Assembly: GCF_022213955.1 (NCBI RefSeq)
Contig: NZ_JAKNTW010000001.1
Coordinates: forward strand, 186,001-250,000
Direction of reading: 5' to 3'
Length of the DNA stretch: 64,000 nt
From: Dolomitihabitans soli
Lineage (GTDB): Bacteria; Actinomycetota; Actinomycetes; Streptosporangiales; Streptosporangiaceae
The stretch's first letter is position 1; the number at the start of each line of letters is the position of its first letter. Shown here piece after piece: positions 17,114 to 24,700 of the stretch. The translations under genes and the position numbers were made by a program. The notes below the pieces were generated by a model, which was not told the origin of the DNA, searched no databases, and was given only the letters and a program-made list of their open reading frames with translations.

Positions 17114-17601
17114 CCCGCCACGCCGACCTGCTGGCGCTCCTGGTACGCCGGGACGCCACGGTGGCCGTGGCCGAGTCGCTCACCGGCGGTCTCATCGGCG
17201 CCACCCTGTCGGCCACCCCCGGCGCCTCGGCTGCCTTCAGGGGCGGCGTGATCGCCTACGCGACGGACTCGAAGGAGCGCGTGCTCGGCGTGCCGGGGGA
17301 GTTGCTGGCGCGCGAAGGCGCGGTGCACCCGGACGTGGCCGGGGCGATGGCGGCCGGTGTCCGAGACCTCATGGCCGCCACGTACGGCGTGGCCGTGACG
17401 GGCGTGGCCGGGCCCGAACCGCAGGACGGCAAGCCCGTGGGCACGGTCCATATTGCGGTCAGCGGCCCGGAGAGCCGCTTCTGGCACAAAAATCTACGGC
17501 TGTCCGGATCCAGGGACGAGATCCGGGAAGAGACCACCCAGGAAGCGGTTGATCTCCTACTACACGTGGTGGAGGCGAACATGAAGGAACATTTCGGGTG
17601 A
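17110..17601 (+). CDS. cinA: Nicotinamide-nucleotide amidohydrolase (CinA C-terminal type)
   Basis: A 163-residue single-domain CinA/PncC protein that deamidates NMN to nicotinate mononucleotide in pyridine nucleotide salvage. Signatures are AESLTGGLIGATLS, GGVIAYATDSKERVLGV and GVAGPEPQDGKPVGTVH. The N-terminal MoCF-like domain of full-length CinA is absent, as in most actinomycetes. The GTG overlaps the pgsA stop (GTGA), implying coupling. Confidence 0.94.
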   Translation: MTRHADLLALLVRRDATVAVAESLTGGLIGATLSATPGASAAFRGGVIAYATDSKERVLGVPGELLAREGAVHPDVAGAMAAGVRDLMAATYGVAVTGVAGPEPQDGKPVGTVHIAVSGPESRFWHKNLRLSGSRDEIREETTQEAVDLLLHVVEANMKEHFG

Positions 17602-17608
17602 TTACCGT

Positions 17609-17626
17609 GTTACGTCACCAGCGAAC
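17609..17626. promoter_or_regulatory. Possible ClgR-type box
   Basis: GTTACGTCACCAGCGAAC has GTT/GAAC ends with a GCG half resembling ClgR operators (GTTCGC-N5-GCGAAC type). It lies between cinA and clgR, where autoregulation would act. The left half is imperfect, so this is tentative. Confidence 0.3.
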
Positions 17627-17854
17627 ATGCTCCCTACGGTCTGCCGCCTGGTCGGTGGATGCGGGTACGGTGGAGCTGTGAGTGAGGTCCGTAAGCCATC
17701 GGCGAGAAGCGAATACAGCGGGAGCCCGGCCGGCGGGCCCACGGGAACGGTGATGACGGCGAGGAGCATGTACGAGCGACGGACGAAAGATGGGCGGCAC
17801 GAACCGATCGCGCGGAGCGTGGTGAAACCACCCGCGCCGGGGAGGGAGCGACAG

Positions 17855-18211
17855 ATGGTCCTGCTGCGTCAGCTGCTCGGTGACGTGCTGCGGCGGCTCC
17901 GGGTGCGGCAGGGACGCACCCTGAGAGAGGTGTCCACACTGGCCAGAGTCTCACTCGGATACCTGTCCGAGGTCGAGCGCGGTCAGAAGGAGGCGTCCTC
18001 TGAGCTGCTCGCGTCGATTTGCGGTGCCCTCGGGGTTCCGTTGTCCCAGGTCTTGCGCGAGGTCTCCGACCAGTTCGCGCTCGCCGAGCTCCAGGTCGCC
18101 CCCGTGATGGCCGACGCGCCCGAGCGTGAGCGCCTGCCCATCGGGGAGACCGTGCCCGGTGCGATCTCCGATTCCGTCTTCCCCGAAGTCAAGGACATGG
18201 TCGCCGCCTAG
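17855..18211 (+). CDS. clgR: Clp gene regulator ClgR (XRE family)
   Basis: A 118-residue Xre-type DNA-binding protein very like ClgR of other actinomycetes. The sequence VLLRQLLGDVLRRLRVRQGRTLREVS leads into the helix-turn-helix VSLGYLSEVERGQKEASSELL (split around residues 33-55), followed by a C-terminus ending in a VAA-like Clp-sensitive tail (DMVAA). ClgR activates clp protease and stress genes and is itself degraded by ClpP. I place the start at ATG 17855 behind GGAGGGAG; the frame is open further upstream (to 17627, with a GTG at 17678), and those starts cannot be excluded. Confidence 0.9.
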   Translation: MVLLRQLLGDVLRRLRVRQGRTLREVSTLARVSLGYLSEVERGQKEASSELLASICGALGVPLSQVLREVSDQFALAELQVAPVMADAPERERLPIGETVPGAISDSVFPEVKDMVAA

Positions 18212-18226
18212 AGCACGACCAGGGCC

Positions 18227-19186
18227 TCAGGCCGGCTGGCAACTGGGACACCAGTAGATCAGTCGTTCCTGGGTCCCCGTCCGGTTGCTCCGTGCCGCGC
18301 CGCGGTCCGGGGCAGCCGTGCCGTGTGCCGCCATGTCGCCGCCGCCCGGTTCGTTGCCGCCCGGCCCGCCCCTGTCCGGCCCGCCGCCGTCCGGCCCGAG
18401 ACGCCGGCCGCCCGTGAACGGTCCTCCCTCTCCGCCCCGCTGAGCGCCTCCTGGACGGCCTCCCAGTTGCCCGCCGTTGATTCGGGTGCCGCAGCGCGTG
18501 CACGGCCGCCCCGCGCGGCCGTAGACCCATGTACCGCGTCCTGGGCGGCGGTCCCCGGTCGTCACGACGGCCCCCCGCTCTTTGTTGGCCTCCAGGAGCC
18601 GCTGTGCCAGCCCGACGACGGCCCGCAGGTCACTCACCGCGCCGACGGGCCGCCAGGGCCCGATTCCGGACAGGAACAACGTCTCCGCGCGGTAGATGGT
18701 CCCGATGCCGGCGAGGTTGCGCTGATCGAGGAGGGCCTCCCCGATCGTGGTCTCCGGATGGGCGGCCAGCCGCCGTGCCGCCTCCTCGGGATCCCAGCCG
18801 GGGCCGAGCAGGTCGGGACCGAGATGACCGACGAGCCGGTCCTCCCGCGCGGTGGGCACCAGGTCGACCGCTCCCAGCCGGATCCCGGCCGCCAGCCATT
18901 CGGAGTTCGCGAGGACCAGCCGTACGACATCGCCCGGGGGAGGGCGGCGGCCGGCGGGCATGATCCGCCATGAGCCGTCCATCCGCAGGTGCGTGTGGAT
19001 CGTCAGGCCGCCCTCGACGCGGGTGAGCAGGTGCTTGCCCCGCGAGAGGGTCTCGTGCACGGCGCGGCCCCGCAGATCGGCCGTGGCGTGTGCGGGCACC
19101 CGGAAGTCGGATCTGGTGAGCACGCGCCCGTCGAGCGCCCGGCTCAGGCGCCCGGCGGTGCGGTAGACGGCGTCCCCCTCCGGCAT
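18227..19186 (-). CDS. nei: Endonuclease VIII-type DNA glycosylase with a split zinc finger
   Basis: A 319-residue Fpg/Nei glycosylase-AP lyase that excises oxidised bases. The catalytic Pro2-Glu3 (MPEGDAVYRTAGRL), the strand-binding Lys in LSRGKHLLTR, and the helix-two-turn-helix region (LDQRNLAGIGTIYRAE) are intact. The C-terminal zinc finger is unusual. CTRC (Cys229, Cys232) and CPSC (Cys313, Cys316) are 80 residues apart instead of the usual 16, because a Gly/Arg/Pro-rich insert of about 64 residues splits the finger. The start is the ATG at 19186. It lies downstream of the Rrf2 gene on the same strand and ends 15 bp from clgR, convergently. Confidence 0.92.
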   Translation of the reverse strand: MPEGDAVYRTAGRLSRALDGRVLTRSDFRVPAHATADLRGRAVHETLSRGKHLLTRVEGGLTIHTHLRMDGSWRIMPAGRRPPPGDVVRLVLANSEWLAAGIRLGAVDLVPTAREDRLVGHLGPDLLGPGWDPEEAARRLAAHPETTIGEALLDQRNLAGIGTIYRAETLFLSGIGPWRPVGAVSDLRAVVGLAQRLLEANKERGAVVTTGDRRPGRGTWVYGRAGRPCTRCGTRINGGQLGGRPGGAQRGGEGGPFTGGRRLGPDGGGPDRGGPGGNEPGGGDMAAHGTAAPDRGAARSNRTGTQERLIYWCPSCQPA

Positions 19187-19275
19187 GTGCTCCAGGATAG
19201 GCAGTGCGCCTGACCGGTTCGTCGCAGGTGGCAGAGCACGTCGGTCGTTCCGGGCAGGCGGGCGCCGGGTGGCGA

Positions 19276-19725
19276 TCAGCCCCAGGCGGCCGGGTCGGCG
19301 GCGAGTTTGCGTACGCGGTCGGGCAGGGTGCCGGCGGCGACCGCGGCGAGGGTCACCTCCTCCAGGATGGCTCGCTCGCTGGCGCGCAGGGCGATCCACA
19401 CCTCCTGGAGGGACTCGGCGGCCCCCCGGTAGCCCACGTGCTCCGGACGCTCGCCGCGGACGTTGGCCAGCGGCCCGTCCACGGCGCGGATCACGTCGGC
19501 CAGGGAGATCTCGGTTGCGGGGCGGGCGAGGACGTAGCCGCCCTCGGGGCCGCGCTGACCGCGTACGAGTCCGGCACGGCGCATCTGGAGCAGGATGTTC
19601 TCCAGATACTTGGGTGGCATGTCCTGCTCTTTGGCCAGCTCGCCCACTGTCGTCGGGCCGTCACCCGCGGCGGCGAGCTCGGCGGCGGCGCGAAGGGCGT
19701 AGTCGACACGAGCGGAAAGGCGCAT
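19276..19725 (-). CDS. Rrf2-family transcriptional regulator
   Basis: A 149-residue winged-helix regulator. The N-terminus MRLSARVDYALRAAAELA, the recognition segment PPKYLENILLQMRRAGLVRG and the wing RGPEGGYVLARPA are diagnostic of Rrf2. It has no cysteine at all, so it cannot carry an iron-sulfur cluster of the IscR/NsrR type and should sense something else. The start is the ATG at 19725. It precedes nei on the same strand with a 89-bp gap. Its target is unknown; adjacent genes are nei and, divergently, a ROK regulator. Confidence 0.92.
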   Translation of the reverse strand: MRLSARVDYALRAAAELAAAGDGPTTVGELAKEQDMPPKYLENILLQMRRAGLVRGQRGPEGGYVLARPATEISLADVIRAVDGPLANVRGERPEHVGYRGAAESLQEVWIALRASERAILEEVTLAAVAAGTLPDRVRKLAADPAAWG

Positions 19726-19918
19726 GTTGTCGATTATCCCGCCTGGGCAACACTGGTTACGCGCCCGGTCGCCGAAACCTGCCGATCGGAGGTGGGAGCG
19801 CGCCCGGATCCGGTAACGATCACGGCGTCGCCGACGACACCCAGACAGACCCGGGAGCGCTCCCACGACGGATGGCGAGGAGCACCCCGAGGCTCCCCGC
19901 GTGACCCTTTCGCCGGAC

Positions 19919-19944
19919 GCTAAACTAACAGGAAGCCTTATTAA
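19919..19944. promoter_or_regulatory. Shared ROK promoter/operator element, copy 1
   Basis: GCTAAACTAACA followed by GGAAGCCTTATTAA. The first 12 bases are identical to the copy at 26194 and 10 of the next 14 match. The element lies 60-85 bp upstream of the ROK gene start chosen here. The AT-rich composition is unlike its surroundings. It is probably a ROK-protein operator overlapping a promoter. Confidence 0.65.
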
Positions 19945-20003
19945 TGAATAGGCCCGCTAATCTGCTGGTGAACGCGGGGAAACGCCGACAAGAGAGCGTG
20001 AGT

Positions 20004-21182
20004 ATGGAGCGACGTCCTGGAGTGCCCAGGTTGCTAAGGGAGATCAACGACCGGGCCGCTCTGGAGTTGCTGCTCTCCACGGGTCCCCTGACACGCGGCC
20101 AGATCGGTGAGATGACGGGGCTCTCCAAGGTCACCGCCTCGCAGACGCTCGCCAGGCTGGAGGAGCGGGGCCTGGTCGAGGTGGTCGGCGAGCTGGCGGG
20201 CGGACGAGGGCCGAACGCCGCGCTCTACGCGGTGGTCGCCTCCAGCGCGTACGTCGCGGGGGTCGACGTCGGGCCGGAGTTCGTGACGACCGCGATCGCC
20301 GACATCAACGGTGAGATCGTGGCGGAGGTGAGCGTCGACCCCAACAGGCACGACGACCCGGTCGCGATCGTGCACAACGCGGTGGTCAAGGCGTGCCGGT
20401 CGGCGAAGGTCTCGCTGGCCAGGTTGCGGGGCGTGGTGATCGGCACGCCGGGCGTGGTCGACCCGCGCTCCGGCGACGTGCGGTTCTCCTTCGACCTGCC
20501 GGGCTGGCACGAGGGTGTGCACGAGGCGCTGGCCAGGGATCTGCGCCGCGAGGTCGTGATCGAGAACGACGTCAACCTCGCGGCCGTCGCCGAGCACGCC
20601 GCCGGGGTCGCCAAGGGTGTCGACGACTTCGTGCTGGTCTGGGTCGGCCGCGGTCTCGGCCTGGCGGTCATGCTCGGCGGCCGGCTGCACCGCGGGCGGT
20701 CCGGCAGCGCGGGCGAGATCGGCTATCTGCCGGTTCCGGGGGTGCCGCTCGCGGAGGACGTCCGCGCGGTCCCCGGCCGGCTGCCCTCGCTCGCCGGCGG
20801 CCTGCAGTCGCTGGTCAGCGTCGAGGCGGTGACGGAACTGGCGGAGACCTACGGATTCACCGGAGCCAGCAAGGCCGAGTGCGTGGCGGCCGCCGTCAAG
20901 GCCGGTCCGGCCGGCGAGCCGCTGCTCGACGAGATCGCCGCCAGGCTGGCGCTCGGCGTGGCCTCGGTCTGCGTGGTGCTCGACCCGGGGATGGTGGTCC
21001 TGGCGGGCGAGGTGAGCCGGGCGGGAGGCACCGCGCTGTCCTCGCGGGTGGAGGAGGCGGTCGCCAGGATCTGCCTGGTCCGGCCGCAGGTGCTGCCGAG
21101 CGAGCTGCCCGGCAACCCGGTCCTGCGCGGCGCTGTGATCGCCGCGCTGGACCGGGCCCGGGAGGAGGTCTTCGCCGGCTGA
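20004..21182 (+). CDS. ROK-family transcriptional regulator (paralogue 1)
   Basis: A 392-residue repressor. The N-terminal winged helix (LREINDRAALELLLSTGPLTR...LSKVTASQTLARLEERGLV, residues 8-55) is joined to a ROK domain (about 75-390). ENDVNLAAVAEHA and HRGRSGSAGEIGYLP correspond to the sugar-binding region, but the usual ROK zinc motif CxCGxxGCxE is absent. I start at the ATG at 20004 because it aligns with the second ROK gene (MERRPGVPRLL versus MSRRPGTPRLL) and keeps the operator outside the gene; an ATG at 19944 would bury it. It is convergent with the GH3 gene and probably controls the neighbouring sugar operon. Confidence 0.9.
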   Translation: MERRPGVPRLLREINDRAALELLLSTGPLTRGQIGEMTGLSKVTASQTLARLEERGLVEVVGELAGGRGPNAALYAVVASSAYVAGVDVGPEFVTTAIADINGEIVAEVSVDPNRHDDPVAIVHNAVVKACRSAKVSLARLRGVVIGTPGVVDPRSGDVRFSFDLPGWHEGVHEALARDLRREVVIENDVNLAAVAEHAAGVAKGVDDFVLVWVGRGLGLAVMLGGRLHRGRSGSAGEIGYLPVPGVPLAEDVRAVPGRLPSLAGGLQSLVSVEAVTELAETYGFTGASKAECVAAAVKAGPAGEPLLDEIAARLALGVASVCVVLDPGMVVLAGEVSRAGGTALSSRVEEAVARICLVRPQVLPSELPGNPVLRGAVIAALDRAREEVFAG

Positions 21183-21199
21183 GACGCTCCGGCCGAGGG

Positions 21200-22666
21200 T
21201 CAGACGACGAGGAGTTCCGCCGCCGCCTGGGCGTTCGCCCGGGCGGCGCCGTACGTCGCGATGTAGGCGGCGGCCGTCGGCCGCCAGATCGGCAGGCCCA
21301 TCTCCACGACCGTGGCGTCCGGTCTGAGGGTGAGCAGCGAGGTGACGAACGTACGGCTGGCCTGGGAGCGGTGCGCGTCCTTGACGACGATCACCAGGGA
21401 TCGTCCGCCGGCCCGTTCCAGTATCGACTCGGCGGCGACCGTCTCGGGCTTGACGCGCAGGATCTCGGCGTCCGGCAGCCACGGGGCGAGCCCCCACGGC
21501 ACCTCGCCCACCGCGATCGTCGGGGGCGTCTCCACCTCCACCACGAGCGCGTTGACCAGCGGGGTGGCGGCGCCGTACAGGCTGACCGCGCGGCGGGCCG
21601 CGGTGAGGCCGATGGCGGCGGCCGCGGGGGCCGCCTGGCGCGGCACGTTCGCCCAGGCGCGGAGGCGGGCGACCCGATCGGCGGCCTGCTCAAGGCGGGC
21701 GAGCGGCAGGTCGCCGTCCTGAACGGCCTGGACGATCCTGCCGATGATCTCTCGCACGTCGTCGTACGTGGGCAGCGGGCCCAGGCAGAGCAGGTCCGAG
21801 CCCGCGGCCAGGGAGAGTACGGCGCCGCCGGGGAGGCCGACGCTCTTGGTGATCGCGTGCATGTCCAGCGCGTCCGTGACGACCACGCCGTCGAAGCCCA
21901 GCTCCTCGCGCAGCAGCCCGGTGACGGCGGCGGGGGAGAGGGTGGCGGGGGCCGTGCCGGTGAGCGCGGGGACCTGGACGTGGGCCGTCATCAACGCCAT
22001 GGTGCCCGCCTCGATCGCCGCCTTGAACGGGACCAGTTCGCGGGCCCGCAACAGGTCCAGATCGGCGTCGACCAGCGGGATCTCCAGGTGGGAGTCCTGC
22101 TGTGTCGCTCCGTGACCGGGGAAGTGCTTGACGCAGGCCGCGACCCCGGCCGACTGCAGGCCCCGCACGGCGGCCACGGTGTGCCTGGCGACCAGGGCCG
22201 GGTCGTTGCCGAACGCCCGCGTGCCGATCACCGGATTGTCGTCGGCGGTGTTGACGTCGGCGTCGGGCGCCATGTCCAGGTTGACGCCGCAACGGGCCAG
22301 GTCCCCGGCGATGGACCGGTAGACGGCCTGGGTGAGCTCGACGTCGTCGACGGCGCCGAGCGCCGCGTTGCCGGGATACGGGCTGCCGGTGTGGTAGGCG
22401 AGACGGGTGACGTCGCCGCCCTCCTCGTCCAGCGAGATGACCAGGTCAGCGGCGCCGCGGAGGCGGCCGGTGAGGGCGGCGAGCTGGTCGGCGTCGGCGA
22501 CGTTGAAGCCGAAGAGGGTCACGCCGCCGAGCCCGCCGTCCAGCTCGCGGAGGACCCAGCCGGGGACCGAGGTGCCCTGGAAGGCGACGAGCAGCGTGCC
22601 GGCCGCGAGACGGTGCAGCTCCCGATCGCCGGATTTCGCACGTGACCTCGCGGAGAACTCGACCAT
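21200..22666 (-). CDS. GH3 beta-N-acetylhexosaminidase (NagZ-like)
   Basis: A 488-residue GH3 enzyme. It shows the NagZ-type loop KHFPGHG (residues 180-186), the Asp191-Ser-His193 general acid/base dyad (QQDSH), and the nucleophile Asp265 in VVVTDALDM. Such enzymes release N-acetylglucosamine from chitobiose, muropeptides or glycoconjugates. A second C-terminal domain (about 355-488) resembles the GH3 alpha/beta sandwich. There is no signal peptide, so it acts in the cytoplasm on imported sugars. The ATG at 22666 follows GAGGAG. It is the last gene of the binding protein - permease - permease - GH3 set, separated from the permease by a 158-bp gap with two hairpins. Confidence 0.93.
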   Translation of the reverse strand: MVEFSARSRAKSGDRELHRLAAGTLLVAFQGTSVPGWVLRELDGGLGGVTLFGFNVADADQLAALTGRLRGAADLVISLDEEGGDVTRLAYHTGSPYPGNAALGAVDDVELTQAVYRSIAGDLARCGVNLDMAPDADVNTADDNPVIGTRAFGNDPALVARHTVAAVRGLQSAGVAACVKHFPGHGATQQDSHLEIPLVDADLDLLRARELVPFKAAIEAGTMALMTAHVQVPALTGTAPATLSPAAVTGLLREELGFDGVVVTDALDMHAITKSVGLPGGAVLSLAAGSDLLCLGPLPTYDDVREIIGRIVQAVQDGDLPLARLEQAADRVARLRAWANVPRQAAPAAAAIGLTAARRAVSLYGAATPLVNALVVEVETPPTIAVGEVPWGLAPWLPDAEILRVKPETVAAESILERAGGRSLVIVVKDAHRSQASRTFVTSLLTLRPDATVVEMGLPIWRPTAAAYIATYGAARANAQAAAELLVV

Positions 22667-22706
22667 GGCTCCTCACCTTGGAGTAGGGATGTGATTGGGG
22701 GTGTGT

Positions 22707-22812
22707 GCACGGCTTGCGGACGTCTGTCCGGTAGGCGGCGGCGCAAGCCGTGCCCCAGCGCGAGGGCAGGGTGGTGGAGTACGGCACGGCGTTGTGCGCG
22801 CGGCCGTACTCC
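22707..22812. repeat. Two inverted repeats between permease and GH3 gene
   Basis: GCACGGCTTGCG (22707-22718) pairs with CGCAAGCCGTGC (22742-22753), and GGAGTACGGC (22776-22785) pairs with GCCGTACTCC (22803-22812). In the operon transcript these would form two stem-loops between the second permease and the GH3 gene. They may act as mRNA processing or attenuation signals. Confidence 0.7.
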
Positions 22813-22824
22813 TTCAGGGGCGGG

Positions 22825-23676
22825 TCAGCCCTTGACCGCGCCCGCGACCAGGCCGGAGACCATGCGCCGTTGCACCAGCAGGAAGAACACCAGGACCGGG
22901 ATGGTCATCAGCGTCGAGGCGGCCATGATGCCGCCCCAGTCCGTCGAGCGTTGCCCGATGAAGAACGACAGCGCTCTGGGCATCGTGAAGTTGCCCGAGT
23001 CGTTGAGCAGCGTCAGCGCGAAGACGAACTCGTTCCAGGTGGTGATGAAGGCGAAGATGCTGGTCGCGACCAGTCCGGGGGCGACGAGCGGGAAGAGCAC
23101 CTTCCAGAAGGTGGTGAACCGGCTGGCTCCGTCGATCCAGGCGGCCTCCTCCAGATCCTTGGGCACGGCGGCCACGAAGGTCCGGAGCATCCAGACCGAG
23201 AACGGCAGGGTGAGACCGATGTTGATCACGATCAGGCCCAGCAGCTGGTCGTACAGGCCCAGCCGGCGCACCATCAGGAACAGCGGGAGGAGCAGCGCCT
23301 CGGCCGGCACCATCTGCACGATGAGCAGCAGGATCAGGAACGACGTGCGGAACCGGAACCGGAACCGGGCCACCGCGGTCGCCGCGAGCAACGCGAAGAC
23401 CGCGCCGATCGTCACCGCGCCGATCGCCACGATCGCGCTGTTGAGCAGATACTCCCAGATCGAGTGCCCGGCCACCCCCTTGGTGAAGACCCGCTCGACG
23501 TGGTCGAGGGTGGGCGAGAGGGGGATCGGCACGAAGTCCGTGGTGAAGATCTCGTCGTTCGGCTTGAAGGAGGTCGCCACCATCCAGTAGACGGGGAAGA
23601 CCGCGAACAGGAAGACCGCGACACCGGCGGAGTTCAGCGCGATCCTGCCCAGGCGCTTTCGGGCGAGCGGGCTCAT
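22825..23676 (-). CDS. Carbohydrate ABC transporter permease, MalG type
   Basis: A 283-residue inner-membrane permease with six hydrophobic segments. The EAA-loop motif EEAAWIDGASRFTTFWKVLFP lies near residues 175-195 (given here split as EEAAWIDGASR and FTTFWKVLFP). It ends with the QRRMVSGLVAGAVKG tail characteristic of MalG-type subunits. Its start overlaps the preceding permease stop by 4 bp. With the adjacent MalF-type permease it forms the channel for the binding protein at 26035. No ATPase is encoded; the shared MsiK-type ATPase found elsewhere in actinomycete genomes probably serves it. Confidence 0.94.
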   Translation of the reverse strand: MSPLARKRLGRIALNSAGVAVFLFAVFPVYWMVATSFKPNDEIFTTDFVPIPLSPTLDHVERVFTKGVAGHSIWEYLLNSAIVAIGAVTIGAVFALLAATAVARFRFRFRTSFLILLLIVQMVPAEALLLPLFLMVRRLGLYDQLLGLIVINIGLTLPFSVWMLRTFVAAVPKDLEEAAWIDGASRFTTFWKVLFPLVAPGLVATSIFAFITTWNEFVFALTLLNDSGNFTMPRALSFFIGQRSTDWGGIMAASTLMTIPVLVFFLLVQRRMVSGLVAGAVKG

Positions 23677-24698
23677 CGCACGTCCTCCGTCTTCACGATC
23701 TGCCGTACGTACACGAACGTGATCAGCAACAGGATCACGGTGAGCACGACCGCCACGGCCGCGCCCAGGCCCATGTCAGGGGGTGGGTTGAAGGCTTCGA
23801 TGTAGCTCCACAGCGAGAGGTTGAACGCCTCGCGTGGCATGTTGGTCCCGCCGGCCAGCAGGAAGAGCTGGGTGAAGACCTTGAAGTCCCAGATGACGGA
23901 GAGCACCACCAGGACCGAGAAGACCGGCTTGAGCAGCGGGAAGGTGATCTTCCTGAAGGTGCCGAACCCGGTGGATCCGTCGACCTTCGCCGCCTCGTAG
24001 AGCTCCGAGGGGATGCTCTTGAGCCCGGCGAGCACGGAGACCGCGATGAACGGGAAGGAGGCCCACACGACGGTGACGATCAGCACCAGGTAGATGGACA
24101 GCGCGTCGTTCAGCCACGGCTCGCCCGTCCAGTCGGAACGGCCGAAGGCGAGCTGGGAGAGCCAGTCGGGCAGCAGGTTGAGCGCCCAGTTGATGATGCC
24201 GGCGTCGGCGTCGAACAGCCACTTCCAGATGATCGCCGCCGAGGTCGGCGGTACGGCCCAGGCGGCCATGATGCCGACGATCACCACGGTGGACATCTTC
24301 CCGCCCAGTTTGTGCAGGAGGAGTCCGACCAGCGTGCCGAGGAGCAGTGTGAACGCCACGGTCACCAGCGCGAACACCACCGTGTTGCGGAGCGATGACC
24401 AGAACAGGTCCGACGCGAAGACCTGCGCGTAGTTCTCGCCGCCGACGTACTCGGCGGGCAGCGGGTTCTTCGGCCTGAACTGCCGTAGCCCGACCTTCTG
24501 GAAGGACATCTGAACCATCTGGAACAGCGGGTACAGCAGCAGCGCCGCGATCACCACGAGGCCGGGCAGCAGCAGCGCGTAGGGGATCAGCCAGGGCGGA
24601 AGGCCGCTGGCCTTCCGGCGTGGAGGCTTCCGTCGGTTGCCCCGCGCCGGGGCGGAGGGATCTCCGCCGCCCCGGGCGATGGTTGGTGTGTGCGCCAT
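23673..24698 (-). CDS. Carbohydrate ABC transporter permease, MalF type
   Basis: A 341-residue permease. A basic, Pro-rich cytoplasmic N-terminus (about 35 residues) is followed by six transmembrane segments and the EAA loop EAAKVDGSTGFGTFRKITFP. It lies 2 bp after the binding-protein gene and overlaps the next permease, so it is co-translated. The pair with MalG-type permease and a NagZ-like hydrolase resembles the DasABC/NgcEFG importers of N-acetylglucosamine or chitobiose. That substrate is inferred from context. Confidence 0.94.
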   Translation of the reverse strand: MAHTPTIARGGGDPSAPARGNRRKPPRRKASGLPPWLIPYALLLPGLVVIAALLLYPLFQMVQMSFQKVGLRQFRPKNPLPAEYVGGENYAQVFASDLFWSSLRNTVVFALVTVAFTLLLGTLVGLLLHKLGGKMSTVVIVGIMAAWAVPPTSAAIIWKWLFDADAGIINWALNLLPDWLSQLAFGRSDWTGEPWLNDALSIYLVLIVTVVWASFPFIAVSVLAGLKSIPSELYEAAKVDGSTGFGTFRKITFPLLKPVFSVLVVLSVIWDFKVFTQLFLLAGGTNMPREAFNLSLWSYIEAFNPPPDMGLGAAVAVVLTVILLLITFVYVRQIVKTEDVR

Positions 24699-24700
24699 GG

